Origin: Paraclostridium tenue
Lineage (GTDB): Bacteria > Bacillota > Clostridia > Peptostreptococcales > Peptostreptococcaceae
Length of the DNA stretch: 64,000 bases
Reading direction: 5' to 3'
Assembly (NCBI RefSeq): GCF_039521565.1
Contig: NZ_BAAACP010000007.1
Location: forward strand, 62,001 to 126,000
Under the pieces are notes generated by a model, which saw nothing but the letters and a program-made list of their open reading frames with translations, made no database searches and was not told the origin of the DNA. Within the stretch, counting starts at the first letter, position 1. Every line of letters begins with the position of its first letter. Positions 33,213 to 40,966 of the stretch are shown piece by piece. Made by a program: the position numbers and the translations under genes.

Positions 33213-33251
33213 TTATAAATAAAAAGGAGTTATCTTTAAATAACTAATCAT
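33213..33251 (-). CDS. Tiny ORF, 12 aa (MISYLKITPFYL)
   Basis: ATG 33251 overlaps the stop of the preceding tiny ORF (ATGA) and lies 6 nt after GGGGAG. It ends at TAA 33213, just past a strong hairpin. Very short, so evidence rests on the ribosome site and the coupling alone. Confidence 0.3.
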   Translation of the reverse strand: MISYLKITPFYL

Positions 33252-33261
33252 AGATAACTCC
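33225..33261 (-). terminator. Hairpin overlapping two tiny ORFs
   Basis: AAGGAGTTATCT-like arm (33225-33235) pairs with AGATAACTCC (33252-33261); the reverse strand follows with CTTTTTATTTATAA. It resembles a terminator or attenuator. Confidence 0.6.
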
Positions 33262-33286
33262 CCTTATAGTTTATAAACTTCTCCAT
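33248..33286 (-). CDS. Tiny ORF, 12 aa (MEKFINYKGSYL)
   Basis: ATG 33286 is 7 nt after TTGGAGG, an excellent ribosome site with no other gene to serve. It ends in TGA overlapping the next tiny ORF. The pair sits between two terminators, so would be its own short transcript. Confidence 0.35.
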   Translation of the reverse strand: MEKFINYKGSYL

Positions 33287-33393
33287 ACTTTAACCTCCAA
33301 TATTTTACCTTAACTTATATTGTAGCAATATTTAATATTTTTGTACTCATAGGCTAAATTTTATATTTATAATTTTATTATTATATAAAAAAT

Positions 33394-33450
33394 AGATATA
33401 CCAAAAGTGATTATAAATTTTTTTGTATTTAAATCCTTTTTGGTATATCT
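33394..33450 (-). terminator. Terminator with long loop after the gene at 33458
   Basis: AGATATACCAAAA pairs with TTTTGGTATATCT over 13 bp around a 31-nt loop; the reverse strand continues ATTTTTTATAT. Confidence 0.7.
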
Positions 33451-33457
33451 TAAATTT

Positions 33458-33790
33458 TTAAATTTTATTATTTTCACTATTTTTATTCCTTATATACCTT
33501 CTGTAATTCATCATATCTATGGCTACCAAACTAACACCTATACCAATAATCACAGCACCTTTCATTTCCCCTGTTATAATTCCAACTACTATTCCTATTA
33601 AAATTCCTAAAATTATATATATTATTGATTTCACTTTAGGGTTTAATTTCAACTTGATGTATACCGCCATTCTTGAGTATAAAAAAGCTCCAACTATTAG
33701 CCCCACTAAAGATAATATTATGGTGCCTTGTATCTGCCCTAAAATTAAACCTATTCCAATACCTATTAAAATACATCCAATCGCTACCAT
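33458..33790 (-). CDS. Glycine-rich membrane protein, 110 aa
   Basis: Four hydrophobic stretches form two similar pairs: GCILIGIGIGLILGQIQG with TIILSLVGLIVGAFLYS, then IIYIILGILIGIVVGIITGEMKG (in part) with AVIIGIGVSLVAI. The Q/E-x-x-G turn between helices recurs, indicating a tandem duplication. Glycine zippers suggest tight packing or oligomerisation. Start ATG 33790 follows AGGGGAC. No family recognised. Confidence 0.6.
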   Translation of the reverse strand: MVAIGCILIGIGIGLILGQIQGTIILSLVGLIVGAFLYSRMAVYIKLKLNPKVKSIIYIILGILIGIVVGIITGEMKGAVIIGIGVSLVAIDMMNYRRYIRNKNSENNKI

Positions 33791-33937
33791 TTACAAGTCC
33801 CCTTTATTTTCTTTTATATATCTTATGCTTATAATATTGAAAAGTTACTTGATTTATTATGCATGGGTTAATATTTTATATTGGTATTTTTTGTGTTATA
33901 CTATTTATTATGATAATGTCAATTTTAGGAGGTTTTT

Positions 33938-34891
33938 ATGCCATTTATAACTTTATTAATTGGATTTGCCCTACTTATTAAAGGTGCAGATATATTTGTT
34001 GATGGCGCATCTTCCATAGCAAAAAAGTTTAATGTTTCACCTATGCTAATAGGTTTAACTATAGTTGCTATGGGAACTAGTGCTCCAGAAGCAGCTGTTA
34101 GTGTATCATCTTCATTAGCTGGTCAAAATGATATGAGTATTGCTAATGTAGTAGGTTCTAACTTTTTTAATATACTTATAGTTTTAGGAGTTTCATCTAT
34201 CATAGCTAAATTGCCAGTTGAAAAAGAAACTATAAAAAAAGATACTCCATTTTTAATTTTTATAAGTATACTGCTTTTAGTTTTAAGCTTTAATTTTAAT
34301 TTGAGCAGATTAGATGGTGTGGTTTTCTTAGTATTATTTGTTTTATTCTTAATAAATATGATAAAGTCTAATATAAGCTCAAAAGATGTTGAAAGTTCTA
34401 GTGGGGAAGCTGCTATAGCCATTGAAGCTATAGACACAAAGACTATACATATGCCTAAGACTTTACTACTTTGTTTAATTGGTATAGTTGGAATAGTGTT
34501 TGGTGGAGATTTAGTTGTAGACTCTGCAACTAATATAGCAACATCATTTGGTATGAGTCCTAATTTAGTAGGCCTTACTATCGTTGCTATGGGAACATCA
34601 CTTCCAGAACTTGTTACTTCTGTAATAGCAGTAAAAAAAGGTGAAACAGAAATTGCTATAGGAAATGTTATAGGTTCTAATATATTTAATATATTGTTAG
34701 TTCTAGGTTTAGCTGCTTTAATACATCCTATGGCTGTTAGTATGGTAGCTATAATAGATACTATTTTTATGACTGCTGTAACAATTCTTTTATACATATT
34801 TATTAAAAAGAATAACTCACTTACTAAAATTCACGGTATAATTTTTGTAATAATTTATTTTATTTACTTAATATATACTATAATACGATAG
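33938..34891 (+). CDS. CaCA-family sodium/calcium antiporter (YrbG-like)
   Basis: A 317-residue cation/calcium exchanger with two inverted alpha repeats. Repeat one is AMGTSAPEAAVSVSSSLAG (about 45-63) followed by NVVGSNFFNILIVLG. Repeat two is AMGTSLPELVTSVIAVKKG (about 215-233) followed by NVIGSNIFNILLVLG. The Glu and Asn/Ser residues of both repeats that bind Na+ and Ca2+ are present. About ten helices and a short acidic loop after helix five. Start ATG 33938 follows TTAGGAGG. Monocistronic; typical of bacterial YrbG, K+-independent or dependent status unknown. Confidence 0.9.
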   Translation: MPFITLLIGFALLIKGADIFVDGASSIAKKFNVSPMLIGLTIVAMGTSAPEAAVSVSSSLAGQNDMSIANVVGSNFFNILIVLGVSSIIAKLPVEKETIKKDTPFLIFISILLLVLSFNFNLSRLDGVVFLVLFVLFLINMIKSNISSKDVESSSGEAAIAIEAIDTKTIHMPKTLLLCLIGIVGIVFGGDLVVDSATNIATSFGMSPNLVGLTIVAMGTSLPELVTSVIAVKKGETEIAIGNVIGSNIFNILLVLGLAALIHPMAVSMVAIIDTIFMTAVTILLYIFIKKNNSLTKIHGIIFVIIYFIYLIYTIIR

Positions 34892-34897
34892 TAAAAT

Positions 34898-34944
34898 AAA
34901 AAAGAAATATGGACTAATTTAAAACTAGTCCATATTTCTTTTTT
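34898..34944. terminator. Bidirectional terminator
   Basis: AAAAAAGAAATATGGACTA and its complement around a 9-nt loop, between convergent genes. Confidence 0.9.
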
Positions 34945-34946
34945 AT

Positions 34947-35303
34947 TTACTTTAGTTTTTGAAGAATTTTTAAAGTTAAAGGATATATAAATTCTTTATG
35001 TTTATAATACTGTATTATAGCCATTATACATATAACTGCATATACAAGTGTCATTATAGGCAATAAATATTTTCCAACTTCTACAAAACATAATAATAAG
35101 ACTATAATTTCATATATTACGAAGGATATGTAAAAATCAATAAGTCTTGTTCCATTTCTTTTAATAAATGCCGACTGTTTTCCATAAACTTGACATGTAA
35201 CATATACTATTATAGCTCCTATTATGTTAAAAAACATAACAGCTAATGTCATAACTATCATCATAGTACTTTCATTTTTTGTACATCTTTCACAATCTGT
35301 CAT
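34947..35303 (-). CDS. DUF4870-like small membrane protein, 118 aa
   Basis: An N-terminal Cys pair (DCERCTKN) precedes three helices (about 14-38, 56-75 and 78-97). The segment AFIKRNGTRLIDFYISFVIY matches the pattern of DUF4870 proteins, where a basic H/N-G-x-x-x-x-ID/NF motif starts helix two. Function of the family is unknown. Start ATG 35303 follows AAAGGATT. Confidence 0.6.
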   Translation of the reverse strand: MTDCERCTKNESTMMIVMTLAVMFFNIIGAIIVYVTCQVYGKQSAFIKRNGTRLIDFYISFVIYEIIVLLLCFVEVGKYLLPIMTLVYAVICIMAIIQYYKHKEFIYPLTLKILQKLK

Positions 35304-35452
35304 ACTAAAAAAAATCCTTTCTCTAAATACTTACTTTTATATTTTGAACTATATTTTTAAAATCGTCAACTTTTTAATAAGTATATAGGTTTACTAATTT
35401 AAATTATTTGGATATAATTTTTATAAATATATAATAATAGGGGAGATTTGTT

Positions 35453-35962
35453 ATGGCAATTGAAATGAGTATTAAAGACTTATATAAAGTTGGTGAAAGC
35501 TTTGAAAGTTGTGTTGGTAGCGGTAGTAAATCTGAAAGAGCTAGAATACCTAAAAATACATCTAGAATCAATTTAAGTGAAGATATTATAAATAAAATAG
35601 CTACTTATCCAAATAAAGTTAACTGCCTTGTTTCTGGAGAAATATGGTGTCCTGATTTTCAGCTTAATATATCCGTTTTAAAAAAATTTGTTGATATTAA
35701 TGACAATTTTGATATATCAGTCATAACTATGGGTAGAGGTAAAAAATTTATGAGTGAGGCTTTGAATATAGAAAAAGAAAACTTTAAAGGTCCAACGATT
35801 GCTTTTTTAGATGAAAATTTTAATGTAATTGGCACATTTGAAGAAAGACCAAAGTCAGTACTTAAATTTGAAAATTTTGAAGATGTAAAAATAGATTACT
35901 ATAAAGGAAAATATTTATCTGATACAGTTAATGACTATTTAGAAATTTTAAATATATTATAA
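35453..35962 (+). CDS. Thioredoxin-like protein with incomplete CxxC (WCPDF)
   Basis: A 169-residue Thioredoxin_9-type protein (PF14595 group). After a helical N-terminus the fold begins near residue 55, and the active-site position reads GEIWCPDFQ instead of WCPDC. The C-terminal half keeps GPTIAFLDENFNVIGTFEERP. Loss of the second Cys means it cannot form the usual intramolecular disulfide; a monothiol role is possible. Start ATG 35453 follows GGGGAG. Monocistronic and ended by the hairpin at 35983. Confidence 0.75.
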   Translation: MAIEMSIKDLYKVGESFESCVGSGSKSERARIPKNTSRINLSEDIINKIATYPNKVNCLVSGEIWCPDFQLNISVLKKFVDINDNFDISVITMGRGKKFMSEALNIEKENFKGPTIAFLDENFNVIGTFEERPKSVLKFENFEDVKIDYYKGKYLSDTVNDYLEILNIL

Positions 35963-35982
35963 AATATAAAACTAATAAAAAC

Positions 35983-36017
35983 AAAATGTGTATCTCAATA
36001 CCTGAGATACACATTTT
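35983..36017. terminator. Bidirectional terminator
   Basis: AAAATGTGTATCTCA/TGAGATACACATTTT with ATACC loop, between convergent genes. Confidence 0.9.
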
Positions 36018-36023
36018 TATTTT

Positions 36024-36242
36024 TTATGGAATTAATGTATCAATTCCATTTATATACTTTTCCTCTTCTATTGAAGATATTGAACTTAAATTTATACTTA
36101 CACCACTTTTAAGTTCAACTAACTTACATGGTAATTCTCCATTTTCATTTAATTTATCTTCTAAAAAGTTTTCCATAAAGTCTTTTACATGTTTATAGTC
36201 AGCTTCATATTCATTTCCATCTTTCATTAAGATCTTTATCAT
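36024..36242 (-). CDS. Small hypothetical protein, 72 aa
   Basis: ATG 36242 (MIKILMKDG) is chosen because GGAG lies 9 nt upstream; the earlier ATG touches the site. The sequence reads as a small beta-rich domain, MKDGNEYEADYKHV then LVELKSGVSINLSSISSIE, reminiscent of a short SH3/PRC-like barrel. It lies 22 bp downstream of clpB and may share its transcript. Function unknown. Confidence 0.55.
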   Translation of the reverse strand: MIKILMKDGNEYEADYKHVKDFMENFLEDKLNENGELPCKLVELKSGVSINLSSISSIEEEKYINGIDTLIP

Positions 36243-36264
36243 TGCTGTCATCTCCTTTTGTGAA

Positions 36265-38865
36265 TTACATATCCTCTACTTTGATGTCTATGTTTTCATC
36301 ATTTGCATCTATAATTACATGACAACCATCATATACTTGTCCTGCTATTATCATTTTAGCTATCTTAGTTTCTAGTATATTTCCTATATATCTTTTTAAT
36401 GGTCTAGCTCCATATATAGGGTCATAACCTTCATTTATTAATATATCTTTAGCACTATCTGTTATGCTTAAAGTTATACGTCTATCTTTTAATCTTCTTC
36501 TTAAATCATCTAGGAATATATCTATTATTTTTCTTATACCTTCTTTATCTAGTGGTTTAAACATTATTATATCGTCAACTCTATTTAAAAATTCAGGTTT
36601 GAATCTTCTTTTCATTTCATTCATAACAAGTTCTTTTGTTGAATCTGTTATTTTACCTTCTCCTTCTAATAAGTATGAGCTTCCTATATTTGAAGTCATT
36701 ATTATTATAGTATTTTTAAAGTCAACAGTTTTACCTTTATTATCTGTAAGTCTACCATCATCTAGTATTTGAAGGAATAAGTTAAACACATCTTCATGTG
36801 CTTTTTCTATCTCATCAAATAATATAACTGAATATGGATTTCTTCTAACTATTTCAGTTAATTGTCCACCTTCTTCATATCCTACATATCCTGGAGGAGG
36901 TCCTATAAGTCTAGATACCGCATGTTTTTCCATATATTCACTCATATCAATTCTTACTATATTTTCTTCACTATCAAATAAATTTCTAGCTAAAGTTTTA
37001 GCAAGTTCTGTTTTTCCAACTCCTGTAGGTCCTAGGAATATAAATGAACCTATTGGTTTATTTTCATCTTTAAGACCTGCTCTATGACGAATAACAGCAT
37101 CACTTACTGCAGTTACTGCTTCATCTTGTCCTATAACACGAGTTTTAAGTTCATCTTCTAGTCTAAGTAATTTTTCTTTTTCACTTTCAACTAACTTAGT
37201 TACAGGTATATTAGTCCATTTAGCTACTATTTGTGCTATTTCATCTTCTGTTACTTCTTCTTTTAATAAAGATGTTTCATTGTCTTGTTCCATTTTATCT
37301 TCTGCTTCTTTTATCTCTTTTTCAAGATTTGGGATTACCCCATATTTAAGTTCAGCAGCTTTATTTAAATCGTATTCTCTTTCATATCTTTCAACCTCTC
37401 CTCTAGCTTCATCAAGCTTAGCTTTAAGGTTTCTTATATTCATTATATGAGATTTTTCTTTTTCATATATTGCAGTTAAATCGTCATTTTTTGATTTTAA
37501 ATCTGCAAGTTCATTTTGAAGTTTTTCAACTCTTCTTTTACTTGCTTCATCATCTTCTTTAATAAGTGCTTCTCTTTCTGTTTCTAATGTAAATATTTTT
37601 CTTCTAACAATATCAAGCTCTGTTGGTAGAGAATCTATTTCACTACGTATCATTGCACTAGCTTCATCTATTAAGTCTATTGCTTTATCTGGTAAATATC
37701 TATCTTGAATATATCTATCAGATAATTTAGCTGCAGCAACTATTGCTGAATCGTGTATTCTTATACCATGGTGTATTTCAAATTTTTCTTTAAGTCCACG
37801 AAGTATAGATACAGTATCACTTACACTAGGTTCATCTGCTATAACTGGTTGAAATCTTCTTTCTAGTGCTTTATCTTTTTCTATATATTGTCTATATTCA
37901 TCAAAAGTAGTTGCTCCTATACAGTTAAGCTCTCCACGTGCTAACATTGGTTTAATTAGATTTCCTGCATCCATAGCACCATCAGTTTTACCAGCACCTA
38001 CTATTGTATGTATCTCATCTATAAATAATATAATTTTACCTTCAGAAGCTTGAACTTCTTTAAGTACAGCTTTTAATCTTTCTTCAAATTCTCCTCTATA
38101 TTTTGCACCTGCTATTAATGAACCCATATCAAGTGCAAATATAATCTTATCTTTAAGACCTTCTGGAACGTCTCCTCTTACTATTCTTTCTGCTAATCCT
38201 TCTACTATAGCAGTTTTACCAACACCAGGTTCACCTATTAGTACAGGATTATTTTTAGTTCTTCTTGATAAAATTCTTATAACTCTTCTTATTTCTTCAT
38301 CACGACCTATAACCGGGTCTAATTTATTTTTCTTAGCTAAATTTATTAAGTTTGTTCCATATCTAGCTAATGCATCGTAAGTTCCTTCTGGGTCCTGAGT
38401 CTCAACTCTTTGATTTCCTCTAACTTTTGATAATACTTCCATAAAGTTGTTTTTAGTTATGTTAAATTGTTTAAATATTTTACCTATATTTGAATGCTTC
38501 TCTAATTCTATTATAGCTAAAAATACATGTTCAACACTTATATATAAATCGTTAAATTCTTTAGATATTTCTTCTGATTTTAAAAGTATCTCATTTAATT
38601 TTCTAGTAGCTACTACACCTTGTGAACTAGCTGCCTCACCTTGTATTTGAGGTAATTTTAAAAGTTCAGTTTTTACACTAGCTTTTAGGCCTTCAACAGA
38701 TATACCCATTTTTTCTATTATTCTAGGAATTAATCCATCTTCTTGGTCTATCAATGCATAAAGTAAATGAATTGTATCTACTTGTTGATTGTGATTTTTA
38801 ACAGCTTCACTAAAAGCATCATTTAAGCTTTTTTGGACTCTTTGTGTCATTTTATCTACTTCCAT
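36265..38865 (-). CDS. clpB: ATP-dependent disaggregase ClpB
   Basis: Hexameric Hsp100 chaperone that extracts polypeptides from aggregates with DnaK. Domains in order: N-terminal Clp repeats (about 1-145), AAA1 with Walker A GEPGVGKTA (near 203) and DEIHT, the coiled-coil M domain (about 405-520) that separates ClpB from ClpA/C, AAA2 with GPTGVGKTE (near 602) and FDEIEKAH, and the C-terminal D2 small domain. Length 866 is normal. Start is ATG 38865, 6 nt after GGAGGAG; the TTG at 38880 lies in that site. No CIRCE or CtsR-type operator is visible upstream. Confidence 0.95.
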   Translation of the reverse strand: MEVDKMTQRVQKSLNDAFSEAVKNHNQQVDTIHLLYALIDQEDGLIPRIIEKMGISVEGLKASVKTELLKLPQIQGEAASSQGVVATRKLNEILLKSEEISKEFNDLYISVEHVFLAIIELEKHSNIGKIFKQFNITKNNFMEVLSKVRGNQRVETQDPEGTYDALARYGTNLINLAKKNKLDPVIGRDEEIRRVIRILSRRTKNNPVLIGEPGVGKTAIVEGLAERIVRGDVPEGLKDKIIFALDMGSLIAGAKYRGEFEERLKAVLKEVQASEGKIILFIDEIHTIVGAGKTDGAMDAGNLIKPMLARGELNCIGATTFDEYRQYIEKDKALERRFQPVIADEPSVSDTVSILRGLKEKFEIHHGIRIHDSAIVAAAKLSDRYIQDRYLPDKAIDLIDEASAMIRSEIDSLPTELDIVRRKIFTLETEREALIKEDDEASKRRVEKLQNELADLKSKNDDLTAIYEKEKSHIMNIRNLKAKLDEARGEVERYEREYDLNKAAELKYGVIPNLEKEIKEAEDKMEQDNETSLLKEEVTEDEIAQIVAKWTNIPVTKLVESEKEKLLRLEDELKTRVIGQDEAVTAVSDAVIRHRAGLKDENKPIGSFIFLGPTGVGKTELAKTLARNLFDSEENIVRIDMSEYMEKHAVSRLIGPPPGYVGYEEGGQLTEIVRRNPYSVILFDEIEKAHEDVFNLFLQILDDGRLTDNKGKTVDFKNTIIIMTSNIGSSYLLEGEGKITDSTKELVMNEMKRRFKPEFLNRVDDIIMFKPLDKEGIRKIIDIFLDDLRRRLKDRRITLSITDSAKDILINEGYDPIYGARPLKRYIGNILETKIAKMIIAGQVYDGCHVIIDANDENIDIKVEDM

Positions 38866-39106
38866 AAAAAACTCCTCCAAACTTTTAATCTATAATTTTA
38901 ATATTCTTATACCACTACAAATACAATTTAAACACATGTTGTCAATGTAAATATATTCTTATTTTTCTTTAATTTATGAAAAATTTTTATTTTTATAATC
39001 AAATTTTATGTTTAAAATTTATTATTTACTTTAAATTATGTTATAATGCACACAAAAAACGTTATACTTAAATTAAAAATAATCTAATGAAAAAATACAA
39101 AAATAA

Positions 39107-39141
39107 AAAAGTGGATGATTATTTATAAATCATCCACTTTT
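39107..39141 (-). terminator. Terminator after the histidine kinase gene
   Basis: AAAAGTGGATGATT/AATCATCCACTTTT with ATTTATA loop; T-rich reverse-strand tail. Confidence 0.85.
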
Positions 39142-40642
39142 AAGCATATATATCAGAAAATTCTACATCTATCTTTTGTACAAACTTTTCTTTTAAAATC
39201 GTTTCATCTATTAATTCTAACTTATTGTTATATAATTTATTAGGTATACTTATTATAAACTCACTACCTTCTCCTAATACACTTTTTACCTCTATACTTC
39301 CTTTATGTAACTCTACTAATGATTTAACTAAAGATAGACCTATTCCACTTCCTACCTTACTATTTACACTTTTATGTTTTACTTGCTTAAATCTATCAAA
39401 TATTTTATGTAAATCATGTTTAGGTATACCTATTCCCTCATCTTTAACACTTATTTTTATACTGTTTTTATAGTTTTTAATAGTAACTTGTATAGTTTTA
39501 CCTTTTTCGTTAAATTTTAATGCATTAGACAATAAATTTAAAACTATTCTTTCCATCTTATCTAAGTCAAACCCTATAATTTTTTCTTCTGTATCTGTAT
39601 CAAATATTATATTCATCTCATTTTGAGTAGCAAAATCGCTAACAGAATCACATATACTTTCAACAAACTTAACTATATCATAGTTTTTAGGATTAAATTC
39701 TACATTTTCATAAGTTAATTTAGTAGAGTCGATTATATTATCAACTAATTTTAATAACCTGTACCCATTTTGCTTTATTATAGTTAAATATTTATCATCT
39801 TTTTCTCCAGTTTTATTATTTATAATATCATATCTATAATTTAGCATTTGAACAGAGCTAAATATAAGATTTAGTGGTGTTCTTAATTCATGTGCTATGT
39901 TTGCTAAAGATTCTGCTCTTATTTTTTCTATATCTTCTTCATATTTTTTTCTTTCATTTATATTTCTAGCTACACCTATAACTCCTAAAACATCTCCAGA
40001 TTCAGATATTATTGGTGTTTTTACCGTTTCTAGGTGTATAATTTCTCCGCTATTTAAGGTAACATTTTCATAATATGTTTTAGTAGTCTTAGATTCCATT
40101 ACTTCTAAATCCTTAAGCCTATATCTTTTAGAGTTTATATCAACTACAGGTAACTCTTCATCAGTTTTTCCTATTATTTTACTTCTATCAAGTTTTATTA
40201 ATTTATCTGAATAACTTTTATTGCATCCAATCAATTTACTATTTTTATCTTTGTAAAATATATAATCTGGAATAGCATCCACTAGAGTTTGTAAAATTTT
40301 TAAATGTTCTAATTTTTTATTTTCTATAATCCACAATACATATCTATCTTTAGATACTGATGATATAGATATTTTGTACCACCCATCTAAATAAGGTATA
40401 TATGAATCTTGATCTTCTTTTCCTTCTTTTAAATTTTTATCTAATATTCCAGGTATTACATCCTTTATACTCTTTCCCTCTATGTCAGTAAATTCTAGGT
40501 TTAATAATTCACAAGTTTTTTCATTTAAGTCTTTTATTATAAAGTCAGTAAAAATTTCATTTTCATCTTTTACGACCCTTCCATATAAATATGGAAAAGG
40601 ACATGTCTTTAATATTTCACTACAAAACTTAAAATTTAGCAT
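39140..40642 (-). CDS. PAS-domain sensor histidine kinase (orphan)
   Basis: A 500-residue cytoplasmic kinase. A first PAS-like region covers about 10-110. A clear PAS/PAC domain covers about 118-235 (DAIPDYIFYKDKNSKLIGCN, then GVIGVARNINERK). HisKA follows with the phospho-acceptor His in NIAHELRTPLNLIFSS (near 252). HATPase has the N box NLLSNALKFN and G boxes DEGIGIP and GSGIGLSLVK. No transmembrane helix and no adjacent response regulator, so it is an orphan kinase of unknown input; sporulation-type phosphorelay kinases in Clostridia look similar. Start ATG 40642 directly follows GGGGTGGGGAG. Confidence 0.85.
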   Translation of the reverse strand: MLNFKFCSEILKTCPFPYLYGRVVKDENEIFTDFIIKDLNEKTCELLNLEFTDIEGKSIKDVIPGILDKNLKEGKEDQDSYIPYLDGWYKISISSVSKDRYVLWIIENKKLEHLKILQTLVDAIPDYIFYKDKNSKLIGCNKSYSDKLIKLDRSKIIGKTDEELPVVDINSKRYRLKDLEVMESKTTKTYYENVTLNSGEIIHLETVKTPIISESGDVLGVIGVARNINERKKYEEDIEKIRAESLANIAHELRTPLNLIFSSVQMLNYRYDIINNKTGEKDDKYLTIIKQNGYRLLKLVDNIIDSTKLTYENVEFNPKNYDIVKFVESICDSVSDFATQNEMNIIFDTDTEEKIIGFDLDKMERIVLNLLSNALKFNEKGKTIQVTIKNYKNSIKISVKDEGIGIPKHDLHKIFDRFKQVKHKSVNSKVGSGIGLSLVKSLVELHKGSIEVKSVLGEGSEFIISIPNKLYNNKLELIDETILKEKFVQKIDVEFSDIYA

Positions 40643-40966
40643 CTCCCCACCCCTAATAAAAATACTCTAATTAAATTATAGCAAGATTATATATAAATTT
40701 CATTATTAAATTGTTAATATTGTTAATATTGTTTATATTTTGTTAGTAAGTCTGTGGATTACTTCTTTTACCAAATAATTTTATAATATAAGTTTAATAT
40801 CTATTTTATTTTTTATACTTCGCAAACATTTTCTTTACATATTTTTCTTTATAAATGCAATAAATTGCCTCCTAGTCCTTTATTTTTTTTGCAATTTGAA
40901 TTAAAATTATTAATAATAGTAATTATATAATAATAATACAAATTTAATAGATAAGAGGTAACGAAT
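40643..40966. other. AT-rich intergenic region before glnS
   Basis: 324 bp. It includes a TTGTTAATA direct repeat near 40711-40730 and a reverse-strand GGAGG at 40867 followed by GCAAT-TT-ATTGC, but no reading frame fits that site. It presumably holds divergent promoters for the kinase and glnS. No T-box element is visible. Confidence 0.4.

Noticed and set aside
33519..33950. 143-residue plus-strand frame over the glycine-rich membrane protein
   Set aside because: No ribosome site, Pro/Ile-rich low-complexity translation, and it runs antisense to a frame with a good start and repeats.
34123..34797. 224-residue reverse-strand frame
   Set aside because: It is antisense to the CaCA antiporter whose motifs are unambiguous; a shadow frame.
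38866..39100. CIRCE or CtsR operator before clpB
   Set aside because: I found no TTAGCACTC/GAGTGCTAA inverted repeat and no clear CtsR heptad repeat in this AT-rich segment.
40855..40880. Reverse-strand gene suggested by a GGAGG at 40867
   Set aside because: The TTG and ATG codons within reach are followed almost at once by stop codons.
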